From NCBI RefSeq assembly GCF_002893095.1, contig NZ_PKQQ01000012.1, positions 1 through 64,000 on the forward strand: a DNA stretch of 64,000 bases, read 5' to 3'. This document shows positions 30,711 to 39,501 of this stretch, in pieces. Positions within the stretch are counted from its first letter, which is position 1, and every line of letters starts with the position of its first letter. Both the position numbers and the translations under genes were made by a program. Source of the DNA: Stenotrophomonas sp. VV52. GTDB taxonomy: Bacteria; Pseudomonadota; Gammaproteobacteria; Xanthomonadales; Xanthomonadaceae. Under the pieces are notes generated by a model. That model saw only the letters and a list, made by a program, of their open reading frames with translations, had not been told where the DNA came from and searched no databases.

Positions 30711-33700
30711 TCACATCAGGTGCGGACGCTCCGAACCGAACAGCAGGCGCTTGGCCCCTTCGCGCCATACCTGCGGGCACGCTTGGCCGCGCACTACGGC
30801 TGCAACGGTATAGGCGTAGCCGCGGTTGCTCGGATTGACGTGGCCAAGCACGGCCTCGGCCTGCTGTACCGAGGCATTCGCCCGCACCGCATCGACGAAC
30901 GCCACCATGCGCGCTGCCTCGTCCGGGTCGGTGGCCAGCACCTTCTCACGCCATGCCGCTTCATCGCGGCCGTGCCGCAACGCCAGTGCCCACATGGTCC
31001 AGATGGAATCCCCATCCACGCCCGCCTCGGCCGGGAGCCCCAGTGCCTTCTCGGCCACGTCGGCCGACGCGCCATCGGACGCGGCAACCAGGCGAACCAT
31101 GCGGGGCAACAGTTCGGCATCGGCCTGCGCCAATTCCAGCGCCTGCGCGTACTCGCCCCGCCCAAGCGGTAGATAGGCATCGTACGGCGAGCCGGTAGCC
31201 TCGCCGCTGTCGAGCGCCAACATGTTGGTCAGGTGGGCCGACTGGGACGCCAGCGACTCGATCTCGCCCGGGCTGGCGCCCAGCATGCGTTTGATGCGTG
31301 CCAACTCCGGTGCCACGAACTCCGCCGTCTGCTCCGACATCGCCGACTTCGACAGGACCTCGTTGGCGCCGGCCCAGTCGCCGCGAGCGGCAAGCACGTA
31401 ACCGCTCGCAAGCGCGAACCACGGCTCCTGCGGCCAGCGGCGATGTCCAGCGGAGAACGCCTCGTCCTGCTCCGGACCATCAGCCATGCAGCGCACCGCC
31501 AGATAGGCCAGCGACGAAGACCCAGGCTTACGCTCGGACATCTGCCGCTGGCGAGCACACACTGCCTCGTGCGCTTGGCCCTCGCCGAGCTCCTGCTCCA
31601 TGCGCAGCGTCGCCACGTCCTCGGGATACCGCGTCAGTCGATCTGCAATGAGGCCCGGCATGTTGTCCGAGTACATCGCAGCTGCAGAAAGCCACGTTGT
31701 CAGGTGGCGCGAGCCCGGCGCATCCCAGCGCGCATGGGCCATGACCAGGGCCGCACGCTGCTCGTCGCTGTTGACGAAGCCCAGCTGCTGCTGCGGAGAC
31801 AGATCGCCCATGGCCGTCAGCACCGAACGTGTGCCTCCGGTTCCATACTTGGTCGAAATGGAGGTCGGCGGCGTCTCCAGCACGACGTCGGCATCGGTGG
31901 CCGACCAGCGCTGCGCACCCAGCTTGCGCTCAGGGGCGCCCTCTGCACCGCCATAGACCGCCGTCCACTCCACCAGCGGCGCCGCACCGGCCACGTTGTA
32001 CGTGAAGTGCGAACGGCCAGGCATGCGCTCACTGTCGAAGGACTCGATCAGCTGCCCGTCCGCGCTGTGCGTGACCACCTTGTGCGCGGTCCCCGGTGCC
32101 ACGTCCACGGTGGCGCTCTGCTGCGGCTGCAGCGCGACCGTAGTGCCGTCGACGGTCACCCGCACCGCTGTGGCCAGGCCGTTGTACAGCGAGACCGTCG
32201 CGGTGCCGGTGTGCATGCCGAACACCAGCACGCCGACCACGATGGCCGCCGCAACCGACGCACGCACGACGCTGGCCGCCCAGCCGTCGGCGGTCTGGAA
32301 TCGATCCCACCAGCCCAGCTTGGTCTGCAGCTTGCGCTCCTGGCCGGGGACCAGCACCGGGTAGCCCGCGGGAACCCGCGACGGCGTCGGTGCGGCGGGC
32401 GCCGCCTCGCCGGAATCCAGGCGCCCGACCACGGCGTCTTCGTTCGCCAGCAGCGCCTCCAGCGCCGCCGCGCGCAGCAGTGAGAGTGTGCCGCAGGTAT
32501 GCGCAACCCAACCGCCCGCGCGCTGCACCCAGTCGTTGATGTTCTGCTGCGATGGTCCGAGCAGGCCCAGCTCGCCCAGCGCCTGCGCCAGGGGCTGGCC
32601 ACCGTGCTCGACCACGGTCGCGTCGACGACGCAGTCCCCGGCGCGGCCGTAGATGAATTCGAGGGCGCGCTGCACGCGATCGGCGTCACCGAGCAGTCGG
32701 CGCATCTCCTTGTCGGAAACGCGCTTGTCGGCCGTCACCACGTGCAGCGTGTTGACGAAGACCCCGTACACATCGCGCAGGTCCGCCTCCACGTGTTCGC
32801 AGAAGTGCAGCAGGGCGACCTGGCCTTCCAGCACCGCCTCCCAACCTTCGCTGTTGCGGCGCGCGGCCAGCCGGTGCAGGCTGCGGCACTCCTGATCGTG
32901 CTGGACGACGGCCTGGCGCAGCGGTGCGATCTCTGCATCCAGGGTCGCGATGGCCGGGCCGAGGCGCCGGGCGTCCAGCACCTGGCCGCGCCAATGCACG
33001 CGGTTTCCCGACGCACGCAGGTGACCCAATCGGGCGGCGTCCAGCGTCGCGCGCTCTTCTTCCAGCACGCGCAGCTGCTGCAGTGCCTGGCCATGCCGGG
33101 CTGCATACAGGCCGGCGATGCGCTCGCGCACCTCGGTGTTGTCCAGCGGCGTCAGCGTACGCAGGAACAGCTCGGCGGGCGTGGCGACACCACGCACGAA
33201 GGAGCGACGCAGGTAGGTTCCCTGGTAGCGATGGTGCATGGCGCGGATGTCGAACTCGGCGTCGAGCCGGCTCAGCGTTTCCGCACCGTCGGCGAAGGCC
33301 GGCGGCGTCTCGCGGAGCATGTCGCGGGTGATCTGGTGCCGGAGCGCGTCCGCATCGCGGAACAGCAGCATGGCAGGGCGTTCGTCGATGGCAGCCGCCA
33401 CGTAACGTCGCTTCAGGTTGTTTTCGCGGTCGGCGTTGGCCGGATGCGTGGACCACATCTGCGGCACGCGCACCATCGCACTGCGGAACACGCGATGCTG
33501 CTCGCGGTCGCTCTCCGGCAGCTGCGGTGGATCGGCATACAGCGGGTCGGGCGACACCCGGCGCAGGTTGGCGAGCATCCGCGTCTGCACTGCGAACAGG
33601 TCGGCCACGGCACGGCCGGCCTCGAACTCGCGCGAGGCGAAGGCCACCGACCGGTCCCAGGCTTCGTCCGCCGCGCCCAGCCGGTGCAGGGCATGCACCA

Positions 33701-34532
33701 GCGCATCGCTGCCGGCCAGCGAGGCGGCCACCAGGTCGGCCTGATACTCCATCTCGCGCGACAGGGCACGCTCGGACAGCGCGACCACGCTGAAGGCGGT
33801 GTCCACCAGCGAGCGGATGGCCCAGACCACCAGCGACAGCAGCCAGCCTACCCAGGCGATGCGGAAGTCCGTGCGCGAAAGGCCGGCCAGGAACGTATCC
33901 AGCGCATCGCGCCGGGCCACCAGCTGGCTGGCGATCTGGTGGGCCACGTACACCCAGCGCCCCACCGCCATCGTGCGCTGCGCGAAGTGGCCGAACTCAT
34001 GGCCCAGCACCGCCTTGAACTCGGTCAGGTTCAGCGCATTGACAAGCGCCAGCCCGATGTCCAGGTTCTTGCGCGAGGGCAGCAGCAGGTTGAACAGCGA
34101 AAGGTCGTAGAAGACCCCGGCGTTGACCCGCGAGGACAGATACACCCGCTTGGGCCGCGGCGCGCCGGCCTCGTCGGCCAGGCGGTGCAGGAATGCGAAC
34201 AGCTCAGGCTGGTCGGCCGGCTTGAGCTCCAGCTCCTTGGACGCCTGGCCACGCTTGAGGAAGATCAGCCCCTTGGCCATGAACGCAGCCAGGAACAGCG
34301 CGCACACGCCCACGATGATGTTCACCAGCGTGTTGCCGCCCTCGCCGGACACAAGCGTGCGGAGTACACGGAACGCGGTCCAGCCAAACCAGCCCATCAG
34401 GGCAAAGTAGGCAGCGGCGAAACTCAGCAGGCCGGCCACCGCAAGCCATGCATGGCGTCGGTACGCGGAGCTGGGTGCGGTCAACTGAGCAGGCACGGCC
34501 GAAGGCCCCGCCGGATAAAGCGAATCCAACAT
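30711..34532 (-). CDS. Large M48-family metallopeptidase with C-terminal helical repeat region
   Basis: The protein has about 1273 residues, far longer than typical M48 peptidases such as HtpX (about 290). Two membrane helices (residues about 30-52 and 68-92) precede the peptidase domain with zinc motif HEFGH (His178, Glu179, His182) and the third-ligand region SREMEYQADLVAAS. A third hydrophobic segment (SVAAAIVVGVLVFGM, near residue 770) is followed by a beta-rich segment (ATVSLYNGLATAVRVTVDG) and a long alpha-helical, TPR-like tail. It is probably an inner-membrane protease with a large regulatory or substrate-binding part. ATG 34532 was chosen over 34538 because GGGG lies at a proper distance. 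The neighbouring Hsp70-domain lipoprotein suggests envelope quality control. Confidence 0.85.
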   Translation of the reverse strand: MLDSLYPAGPSAVPAQLTAPSSAYRRHAWLAVAGLLSFAAAYFALMGWFGWTAFRVLRTLVSGEGGNTLVNIIVGVCALFLAAFMAKGLIFLKRGQASKELELKPADQPELFAFLHRLADEAGAPRPKRVYLSSRVNAGVFYDLSLFNLLLPSRKNLDIGLALVNALNLTEFKAVLGHEFGHFAQRTMAVGRWVYVAHQIASQLVARRDALDTFLAGLSRTDFRIAWVGWLLSLVVWAIRSLVDTAFSVVALSERALSREMEYQADLVAASLAGSDALVHALHRLGAADEAWDRSVAFASREFEAGRAVADLFAVQTRMLANLRRVSPDPLYADPPQLPESDREQHRVFRSAMVRVPQMWSTHPANADRENNLKRRYVAAAIDERPAMLLFRDADALRHQITRDMLRETPPAFADGAETLSRLDAEFDIRAMHHRYQGTYLRRSFVRGVATPAELFLRTLTPLDNTEVRERIAGLYAARHGQALQQLRVLEEERATLDAARLGHLRASGNRVHWRGQVLDARRLGPAIATLDAEIAPLRQAVVQHDQECRSLHRLAARRNSEGWEAVLEGQVALLHFCEHVEADLRDVYGVFVNTLHVVTADKRVSDKEMRRLLGDADRVQRALEFIYGRAGDCVVDATVVEHGGQPLAQALGELGLLGPSQQNINDWVQRAGGWVAHTCGTLSLLRAAALEALLANEDAVVGRLDSGEAAPAAPTPSRVPAGYPVLVPGQERKLQTKLGWWDRFQTADGWAASVVRASVAAAIVVGVLVFGMHTGTATVSLYNGLATAVRVTVDGTTVALQPQQSATVDVAPGTAHKVVTHSADGQLIESFDSERMPGRSHFTYNVAGAAPLVEWTAVYGGAEGAPERKLGAQRWSATDADVVLETPPTSISTKYGTGGTRSVLTAMGDLSPQQQLGFVNSDEQRAALVMAHARWDAPGSRHLTTWLSAAAMYSDNMPGLIADRLTRYPEDVATLRMEQELGEGQAHEAVCARQRQMSERKPGSSSLAYLAVRCMADGPEQDEAFSAGHRRWPQEPWFALASGYVLAARGDWAGANEVLSKSAMSEQTAEFVAPELARIKRMLGASPGEIESLASQSAHLTNMLALDSGEATGSPYDAYLPLGRGEYAQALELAQADAELLPRMVRLVAASDGASADVAEKALGLPAEAGVDGDSIWTMWALALRHGRDEAAWREKVLATDPDEAARMVAFVDAVRANASVQQAEAVLGHVNPSNRGYAYTVAAVVRGQACPQVWREGAKRLLFGSERPHLM

Positions 34533-34666
34533 GATCATCCCCCTGTTGTAGTGCCCCGCGCGGTCCCCCCGGACATGGCGCGGAACGTACCCGGCGTCAT
34601 GCCCGGTCCCGGGGCGATTGTGCACTTTGTCTGGCGGGTGCGATATAGGCCCAGGCCTTTATCTGA

Positions 34667-35296
34667 TTACAGATTTGGATAGACCGGAACCCAGTGTGTA
34701 ATCACCAGGTTGATTACCCCGTGGATAACCGCCCGCTGCAGGGTATCCAGCTTGAATGAGTACACGCTGGCGCAGAGGGCCACCGAGACGAGGAAGGCAG
34801 ACACCATTGCATCGGTGTGGACCCATGCGAACAAGGCACTAACGCCCAGGGAAGCGAGGAATCTGCCGAGGTAATGCGCAGAGCCGGACCGCAGCAGGTG
34901 CCTGACCACCTTTTCCTCGAACAGGGGCGCGACAATACAGCCCGTAACCAGACCAAGCAGGTAGTAGGCGACCGGGACCTTGTCCCATGTCAGCCACTGC
35001 GGGTTGTGCCGGTCCGGATAGCCTACGAACGCTACCCAGAGAGCACCGCCCAGAAGGCCAAGCGAAACCAGGATCAGGACAAGCTTCCCCGACCATGCCG
35101 CGCGCTCCTCACGGGGGAACAGCCACATGCAGACCAGGAAGGCGGCCAGCTCCGTCATCGCCTTCGAACCGAAGACGTCGAACGCGTTGAGCAATCCCTG
35201 TCCCGCGCCAACGGCGATGGTTGCGATGGCCGCGACGAAGATCCTGTTCTCGGGTTTGCTGACAGGCCGCCAGAATGAAGCCACGGAAGGACTCAC
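34667..35296 (-). CDS. CPBP-family intramembrane metalloprotease-like protein (CAAX protease-like)
   Basis: The 209-residue membrane protein has the three CPBP/Abi signature blocks: FEEKVVRHLL (EExxxR), FAWVHTD (FxxxH) and VIHGVINLV (HxxxN-type). In the family these residues form an intramembrane glutamate/zinc-type protease site, as in Rce1. Bacterial members are often linked to bacteriocin immunity or self-protection. Sequence here is less GC-rich than the flanking M48 gene. No bacteriocin-like gene is visible beside it. Confidence 0.8.
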   Translation of the reverse strand: MSPSVASFWRPVSKPENRIFVAAIATIAVGAGQGLLNAFDVFGSKAMTELAAFLVCMWLFPREERAAWSGKLVLILVSLGLLGGALWVAFVGYPDRHNPQWLTWDKVPVAYYLLGLVTGCIVAPLFEEKVVRHLLRSGSAHYLGRFLASLGVSALFAWVHTDAMVSAFLVSVALCASVYSFKLDTLQRAVIHGVINLVITHWVPVYPNL

Positions 35297-35314
35297 AGAA
35301 GAGGTCGATCTGGA

Positions 35315-35644
35315 TCATTCATCGTCCCAAGGCCCAACCCTGAAGCTAACGCGCCCCTCCTTGATGCTCATGATCCAGGTTGACTTGAACTCTTCACCAA
35401 GACACCGCACCTCCAGCATCCCATCGGTAACCAATGGGGCCATCTCTGCAAAAAGGGTCTGGAGATAAGCGGGGTGTAGGTTGCAGCTAGCCTCGCCCTG
35501 TTCAAAGGATTTACGCAGCTGATCGAGCACGTCCGGATGAACACCGTCGCGCTTCAAGTTAGAAGCAACCTCGGCTTCCACAGTTTCGAACGCAACCTCT
35601 ACGTCCCCGACGTTCGACACTTGGACGATCGTGTACCAACTCAT
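35315..35644 (-). CDS. Hypothetical protein (109 aa)
   Basis: This small soluble acidic protein (MSWYTIVQVSNVGDVEVAFE at the start) has no recognised family. It shows alternating beta and alpha tendencies, one internal cysteine-containing segment (EASCNLHPAY) and no signal peptide. It sits in a lower-GC stretch with two other orphan-type genes on the same strand, 18 bases upstream of the CPBP gene, so it may be co-transcribed with it. An immunity-type or regulatory role is possible but unsupported. Confidence 0.55.
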   Translation of the reverse strand: MSWYTIVQVSNVGDVEVAFETVEAEVASNLKRDGVHPDVLDQLRKSFEQGEASCNLHPAYLQTLFAEMAPLVTDGMLEVRCLGEEFKSTWIMSIKEGRVSFRVGPWDDE

Positions 35645-35732
35645 TCCACGCTCCTTGTGATCACTTCTGAAAATTTGGCCATTCCCAAGAAACGCCGATT
35701 AATGCTGTCAGGTCCGCCTGGGCTGCTGAAGG

Positions 35733-36221
35733 CTACTTTTTCCTGATCCGCTCAACCGGTTGGAACTGGCCGTTGCCCATGCGAGCTATGTGGATAAAAT
35801 CCAAGTCTTCTGGAAGCTCAACACGCACCACTTCTTCAATCCATTCGTCAGAGTAGTCAAGACCTTCCTCGGGTTCGAAGGACGGATTCCATGATATCTC
35901 GTACATGGGAAGCGTCTCGGAAATCAGGTAGCGAACAGCAAACACTGCGAGAGGGCTTTGTCGCAGACCAATCCGACGTGCTTGTCTCCAGAACGCCGGA
36001 TACTTCGCCGACGAGACCTCCTCTGCTTTGGCCAAAGCGTGACTGACGTCAGCGAAAGCGCTATCTACACTGATCTGCGCGATGCTCAGTTGCTGATCCA
36101 TCGGATGGGCAGCGTCGTACTCCACGTAGATCATGGTTGAGCCATGCTGGAACTCGCATACGCTCGGATCTGTGTGTGTCCAGTTGCCCAGCATCCTGGC
36201 GGGGTGAAGCGATACAGTCAC
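35733..36221 (-). CDS. Hypothetical protein (162 aa)
   Basis: The 162-residue soluble protein begins MTVSLHPARMLGNWTHTD and ends with a basic KK tail (QPVERIRKK). It is rich in acidic and aromatic residues, with SWNPSFEPEEGLDYSDEWIEEVV in the middle third split by short hydrophobic strands. No family, signal peptide or transmembrane segment is seen. The composition is clearly lower in GC than surrounding metabolic genes. It is on the same strand as the two preceding orphan genes and may belong to the same acquired patch. Confidence 0.5.
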   Translation of the reverse strand: MTVSLHPARMLGNWTHTDPSVCEFQHGSTMIYVEYDAAHPMDQQLSIAQISVDSAFADVSHALAKAEEVSSAKYPAFWRQARRIGLRQSPLAVFAVRYLISETLPMYEISWNPSFEPEEGLDYSDEWIEEVVRVELPEDLDFIHIARMGNGQFQPVERIRKK

Positions 36222-36461
36222 TTGAAAAAGCCCCAGAATTTGTACTTACCAGATCAAAGAGGTCGATAACTCACAACGGGTAGAGCCCTGCTATACAGCC
36301 CTGGGGAGTGGCAAACTGCTTCACCAACGTGTAGCTGCGGTAAGGCACGCTCTGCCCCGTCACCACTGGCCCTTCTCGCTGTGCTTCATGCGTGATCCTT
36401 CACTTGCGATGCGAGAAGTAGCACATTATCCGATTCAAGTATGACTGGCGGAGCTAACCCG

Positions 36462-36830
36462 ATGAAGATCAGATTGATCCTGGCCATGGCAATAGCTCAA
36501 ACGGCGCTCACCGGCAGTGCGACAGCCGCGCCGAGCGAAGCGGCGCGCGGCGAAATCGAGTCCTTGATCGGCGCCTTGGACGGTTCAACCTGCCGCTTCC
36601 AGCGCAACGGCAGCTGGCACGATGCTGCCGAAGCCCGGGCGCACCTGCAGCGCAAGTACGACTACCTGCTCAAGAAGGACAAGGTGGATACCGCCGAGCA
36701 GTTCATCGAGCGGGCGGCCAGCCGCAGCAGCATGAGCGGCAAGCCCTACCGGATCGCCTGCCCGGGGCAGCCCGAGCAGACTGCGGCGTCGTGGTTTGGC
36801 GCGCGGCTGCAGGCGCTGCGGACGCGCTGA
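36462..36830 (+). CDS. DUF5329-like exported protein
   Basis: The 122-residue protein has a signal peptide (MKIRLILAMAIAQTALTGSA) and a mature part matching a small family annotated DUF5329: EIESLIGALDGSTCRFQRNG, ARAHLQRKYDYLLKKDKV, FIERAASRSSMSGKPY. The family has two cysteines that probably pair (Cys in TCRF and IACPG). The function is unknown. The frame starts at 36441, but ATG 36462 with GGAG nine bases upstream gives a proper signal peptide. It is a single gene upstream of the convergent SymE-like gene. Confidence 0.75.
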   Translation: MKIRLILAMAIAQTALTGSATAAPSEAARGEIESLIGALDGSTCRFQRNGSWHDAAEARAHLQRKYDYLLKKDKVDTAEQFIERAASRSSMSGKPYRIACPGQPEQTAASWFGARLQALRTR

Positions 36831-36843
36831 ACCCGGGCTCCTC

Positions 36844-37155
36844 TCAGTCCGCGACCTCGCCGTATCTCACAGCGAGCACTTTGGCATTTTCGGGCGGCGC
36901 ATCGCGCCAGTTCGGCCTCACGGTGATCTCGTCGATCCTGCCCTCGATCCTGATCTCCGACCCCACCTCGAACCCCAGGCCACGCAGCCAGGCGCCGCGG
37001 ATCATCACGAAGGGGATGGGGCCGTACTCGTCGCGGTCGAGGGCGTTGATCTGCGGTACGGCGCGTACGCTGCGTAGCTGGACGGCCTTCAAGGTCTCGT
37101 CGCGGGGAGTGAGCCGGCTGTCGTCCGGGTGAACCTGCTTCAAGTTCGCATTCAT
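36844..37155 (-). CDS. SymE-like toxin-family protein
   Basis: The 103-residue protein contains the C-terminal SymE-type (AbrB/SpoVT-like) segment GPIPFVMIRGAWLRGLGFEV (residues 45-64), followed by a GSEIRIEGRIDEITVRPNW strand pair. SymE in Escherichia coli is an SOS-induced RNA-binding toxin whose translation is blocked by the antisense RNA SymR. The ATG at 37155 has GGAGGT at an appropriate distance. The leader holds two strong inverted repeats. No antisense RNA can be proven from sequence alone. It may equally be a housekeeping DNA/RNA-binding AbrB relative. Confidence 0.62.
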   Translation of the reverse strand: MNANLKQVHPDDSRLTPRDETLKAVQLRSVRAVPQINALDRDEYGPIPFVMIRGAWLRGLGFEVGSEIRIEGRIDEITVRPNWRDAPPENAKVLAVRYGEVAD

Positions 37156-37482
37156 GGATGTACCTCCAATTCCAACAGGGAATGGCCCTCGCCGGTAAGG
37201 GCGAGGGCGTCGGGAGGTCAAAAACCGAAAGCAACCGATCGGCGGGCGTATTCCCCCGTGGAGGGTCTTGTATTAGCCGCCCTCCCGACATGGGTTATCC
37301 ACAAGTTTGGTTGCTTTGGAGTTTTTGCGCTCCGGCGCGAACCTTGCGGAGATCGAGCGGGAAACACAAAGCATTTGTTTCTGTTGATTTTTCCGTTTCG
37401 ATAGACGGCGCCTACTGATTGACGCGTCTGACCCGTGCAGCATCCAAAATGCTGTATTCACATGTGAACGCGGTCGCAGTTC
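37156..37482 (-). other. Gene-free leader region of the SymE-like gene with inverted repeats
   Basis: No convincing gene lies in these 327 bases. Two inverted repeats are visible. The first is CCCTCGCC (37186-37193) with GGCGAGGG (37200-37207), an 8-bp stem with a 6-base loop. The second is GTCGGGAGG (37209-37217) with CCTCCCGAC (37281-37289), a 9-bp pair 63 bases apart that could enclose a hairpin domain. AT-rich DNA near 37375-37400 could hold a promoter. Short frames on the plus strand here have poor coding character. Confidence 0.5.
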
Positions 37483-38193
37483 TCACCCAGCGCCAAACAG
37501 CTTCTGTGCGTTCTGGAACAGGATCCAGCTTGTCGCAATGAACTTGTCCCCGCCCTCGGGGCGGTTCCCCCGGTGGGTGTGCGTGAAGGCCGTGGGCGCG
37601 ATCAGCAGGCTGCCGGTGCGTGGCGCGATCTTCCGCTCCTGGAACAGGAATTCGGTTTCCCCCGCGTCGAATTCGTCATTGAGGTACAGCGTCCACAGCA
37701 GGTGGCGATGCAGGGTCTCTCCTGCGGAGTCGCGCGGATACAGCTCGCAATGCCAGTAGGGGTAGCCGCCTTCGCCTGCCGCGTACCACTGCAGGTTGAT
37801 GGCGCCCGGGCGCAGGCACGTACGGGCCAGTTCGGAGAGCGCGTTGTCGTCCATGCCGGGAAAATCTTCGGCACGCAGGCGGCGTGCGCTGCCATCGTTG
37901 TCTTGGACCTGCAACATGAGCGGGGAAATCAGCGCCTGTGGATAACGGCGTAGATAACTCAAAACCCCGCTGAATACTGCCTGCTGCAGCTGGATTTCCA
38001 CCTGGCGCCATTCCGGGCGGCCGCTGATGCGGAGATCCTTGCTGTGCTTGAGTTCCGGGAAGACGCCGCTGCCAACTTCGCCGGGCACCAACTGTGCGCT
38101 GGCTCGCATCTGGGCCAGGATGGCGGCGCAGGCGTCGGCGGGAATGGCGTTGTGGATTACTTCGATGAAGTCGCGCGGTGTTTCGGCCGTCAT
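37483..38193 (-). CDS. 2OG-Fe(II) oxygenase family protein
   Basis: The 236-residue protein has the double-stranded beta-helix hydroxylase features: YWHCELYP as the HxD-type iron site (residues about 139-146), TLYLNDEFDAGETEFLF, RTGSLLIAPTAFTHTHRGN with the distal His, and a following Arg-containing strand for 2-oxoglutarate. It is related to prolyl-hydroxylase-like enzymes. Reaction and substrate are not predictable. The gene lies downstream of fbp but is separated by a terminator-like hairpin (38247-38274), so it has its own transcript or depends on read-through. Confidence 0.82.
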   Translation of the reverse strand: MTAETPRDFIEVIHNAIPADACAAILAQMRASAQLVPGEVGSGVFPELKHSKDLRISGRPEWRQVEIQLQQAVFSGVLSYLRRYPQALISPLMLQVQDNDGSARRLRAEDFPGMDDNALSELARTCLRPGAINLQWYAAGEGGYPYWHCELYPRDSAGETLHRHLLWTLYLNDEFDAGETEFLFQERKIAPRTGSLLIAPTAFTHTHRGNRPEGGDKFIATSWILFQNAQKLFGAG

Positions 38194-38246
38194 GGGGTCA
38201 TCCGTGGGCGTTTGAGCCCGATGGTGACCTGTGTTGGTGCACGTGT

Positions 38247-38274
38247 CACCCCGTTGCCATGTGGCAACGGGGTG
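38247..38274 (-). terminator. Terminator-like hairpin after fbp
   Basis: A 12-bp perfect stem, CACCCCGTTGCC and GGCAACGGGGTG, encloses the four-base loop ATGT. It lies six bases past the fbp stop codon and about 50 bases before the next reverse-strand gene. No long T-run follows, which is common in GC-rich genomes. Confidence 0.7.
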
Positions 38275-38280
38275 GCGCGG

Positions 38281-39294
38281 TCAGGCCTGCGCGTCGTGTT
38301 CGCGGTGGTAACGGGTGGCTTCGGCCACTTCGTTGCGCGAACCCAGGAACACCGGCACGCGCTGGTGCAGCTGGTCCGGCTGGATATCCAGGATGCGCTC
38401 GCGGCCGGTGGTGGCGGCGCCGCCGGCCTGTTCCACCAGCAGGCCCATGGGGTTGGCTTCGTACATCAGGCGCAGCTTGCCGGCCTTGCCCGGGTCCTTC
38501 TTGTCCCACGGGTAGATGAAGATGCCGCCGCGGGTGAGGATGCGGTGCACGTCCGCCACCATGCTGGCGATCCAGCGCATGTTGAAGTTCTTGCCGCGCG
38601 CGCCTTCTTTGCCGGCCAGCAGGTCCTGCACGTAGCCCTGCATGGGAGCTTCCCAGTGGCGCTGGTTGGACATGTTGATGGCGAATTCCTGGGTGTCTTC
38701 GGGAATCTGCATGCCGCGCTGGGTCAGAACGAACTCGCCGGTTTCACGGTCCAGGGTGAACGCGTGGGTGCCGTGGCCGGTGGTCAGCACCATCTGGGTG
38801 CTGGGGCCGTAGATGCAGTAGCCGGCGGCGATCTGGGCAGTGCCCGGCTGCAGGAAGCTGGCGTCGGTGGGCTGTTCGGTGCCGGCCGGGCTGCGCAGCA
38901 CCGAGAAGATGGTGCCCACGGAGACGTTCACGTCGATGTTGGAGCTGCCGTCCAGGGGATCGAACAGGAGCAGGAAGTCGCCGCGCGGGTAGGTGTCCGG
39001 CACCGGCTGACAGTGGTCCATTTCCTCGGAGGCGCAGGCGGCGAGGTGGCCGCCCCAGGCGTTGGCTTCGAGCAGGATCTCGTTGCTGATGACGTCCAGC
39101 TTCTTCTGCGCTTCGCCCTGTACGTTGCCGGTGCCTGCATCGCCAAGTACGCCACCCAGCGCGCCCTTGCTGACCGCGATGGAGATGTTGGTGCAGGCGC
39201 GGCCCACCACTGCAATGAGCTGGCGCAGGTCAGCGTTGATGCGGCCGGCGTGCTGCTCTTCGATAAGGTACCGGGTAAGCGACGTACGGGACAT
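38281..39294 (-). CDS. fbp: Fructose-1,6-bisphosphatase class I
   Basis: The gluconeogenic enzyme dephosphorylates fructose-1,6-bisphosphate in the cytoplasm. The 337-residue length is typical. The metal-binding motif [20 protein letters not shown] is clear, and the substrate-binding phrase [19 protein letters not shown] and the [21 protein letters not shown] motif are present. The ATG at 39294 is well placed. In an organism that also uses the KDPG (Entner-Doudoroff) route seen at 48103-49744, this enzyme supports hexose resynthesis from pyruvate-level carbon. Confidence 0.97.
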   Translation of the reverse strand: MSRTSLTRYLIEEQHAGRINADLRQLIAVVGRACTNISIAVSKGALGGVLGDAGTGNVQGEAQKKLDVISNEILLEANAWGGHLAACASEEMDHCQPVPDTYPRGDFLLLFDPLDGSSNIDVNVSVGTIFSVLRSPAGTEQPTDASFLQPGTAQIAAGYCIYGPSTQMVLTTGHGTHAFTLDRETGEFVLTQRGMQIPEDTQEFAINMSNQRHWEAPMQGYVQDLLAGKEGARGKNFNMRWIASMVADVHRILTRGGIFIYPWDKKDPGKAGKLRLMYEANPMGLLVEQAGGAATTGRERILDIQPDQLHQRVPVFLGSRNEVAEATRYHREHDAQA

Positions 39295-39417
39295 GGAATG
39301 GCTGCCAAAGACATTTCGGGGGCCGTATTGTGGCCCGTCGGTGGCGGGTTTACGAGGCGCGGTTTTCGGTAACCGGTTACAGCGGTGGCCGCAAATGGAT
39401 CGGTTGGGGACGGATCG

Positions 39418-39444
39418 TGAGGGCCGGCCAGCGGCCGGCGCTAC
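39418..39444 (-). repeat. SMAG-like REP element
   Basis: Read on the reverse strand the element begins GTAGCGCCGGCC and closes with GGCCGGCC after a short loop. It sits in the gap between the fbp start and the tyrB end, both on the reverse strand. Confidence 0.75.
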
Positions 39445-39501
39445 CGGTCAATGCACGAGGGCCGCATCAGCGGCCCCCGTGGATTACCTTTTTGCCGAAG
39501 C

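Noticed and set aside
32499..34682. A 727-codon forward open frame opposite the M48 peptidase
   Set aside because: It mirrors the peptidase codons, has no signal or domain, and has a shadow composition.
36222..36461. A degenerate REP or gene remnant upstream of the DUF5329 gene
   Set aside because: GTAGAGCCCTG near 36280 resembles a REP head but does not pair with its right side; nothing else is convincing.
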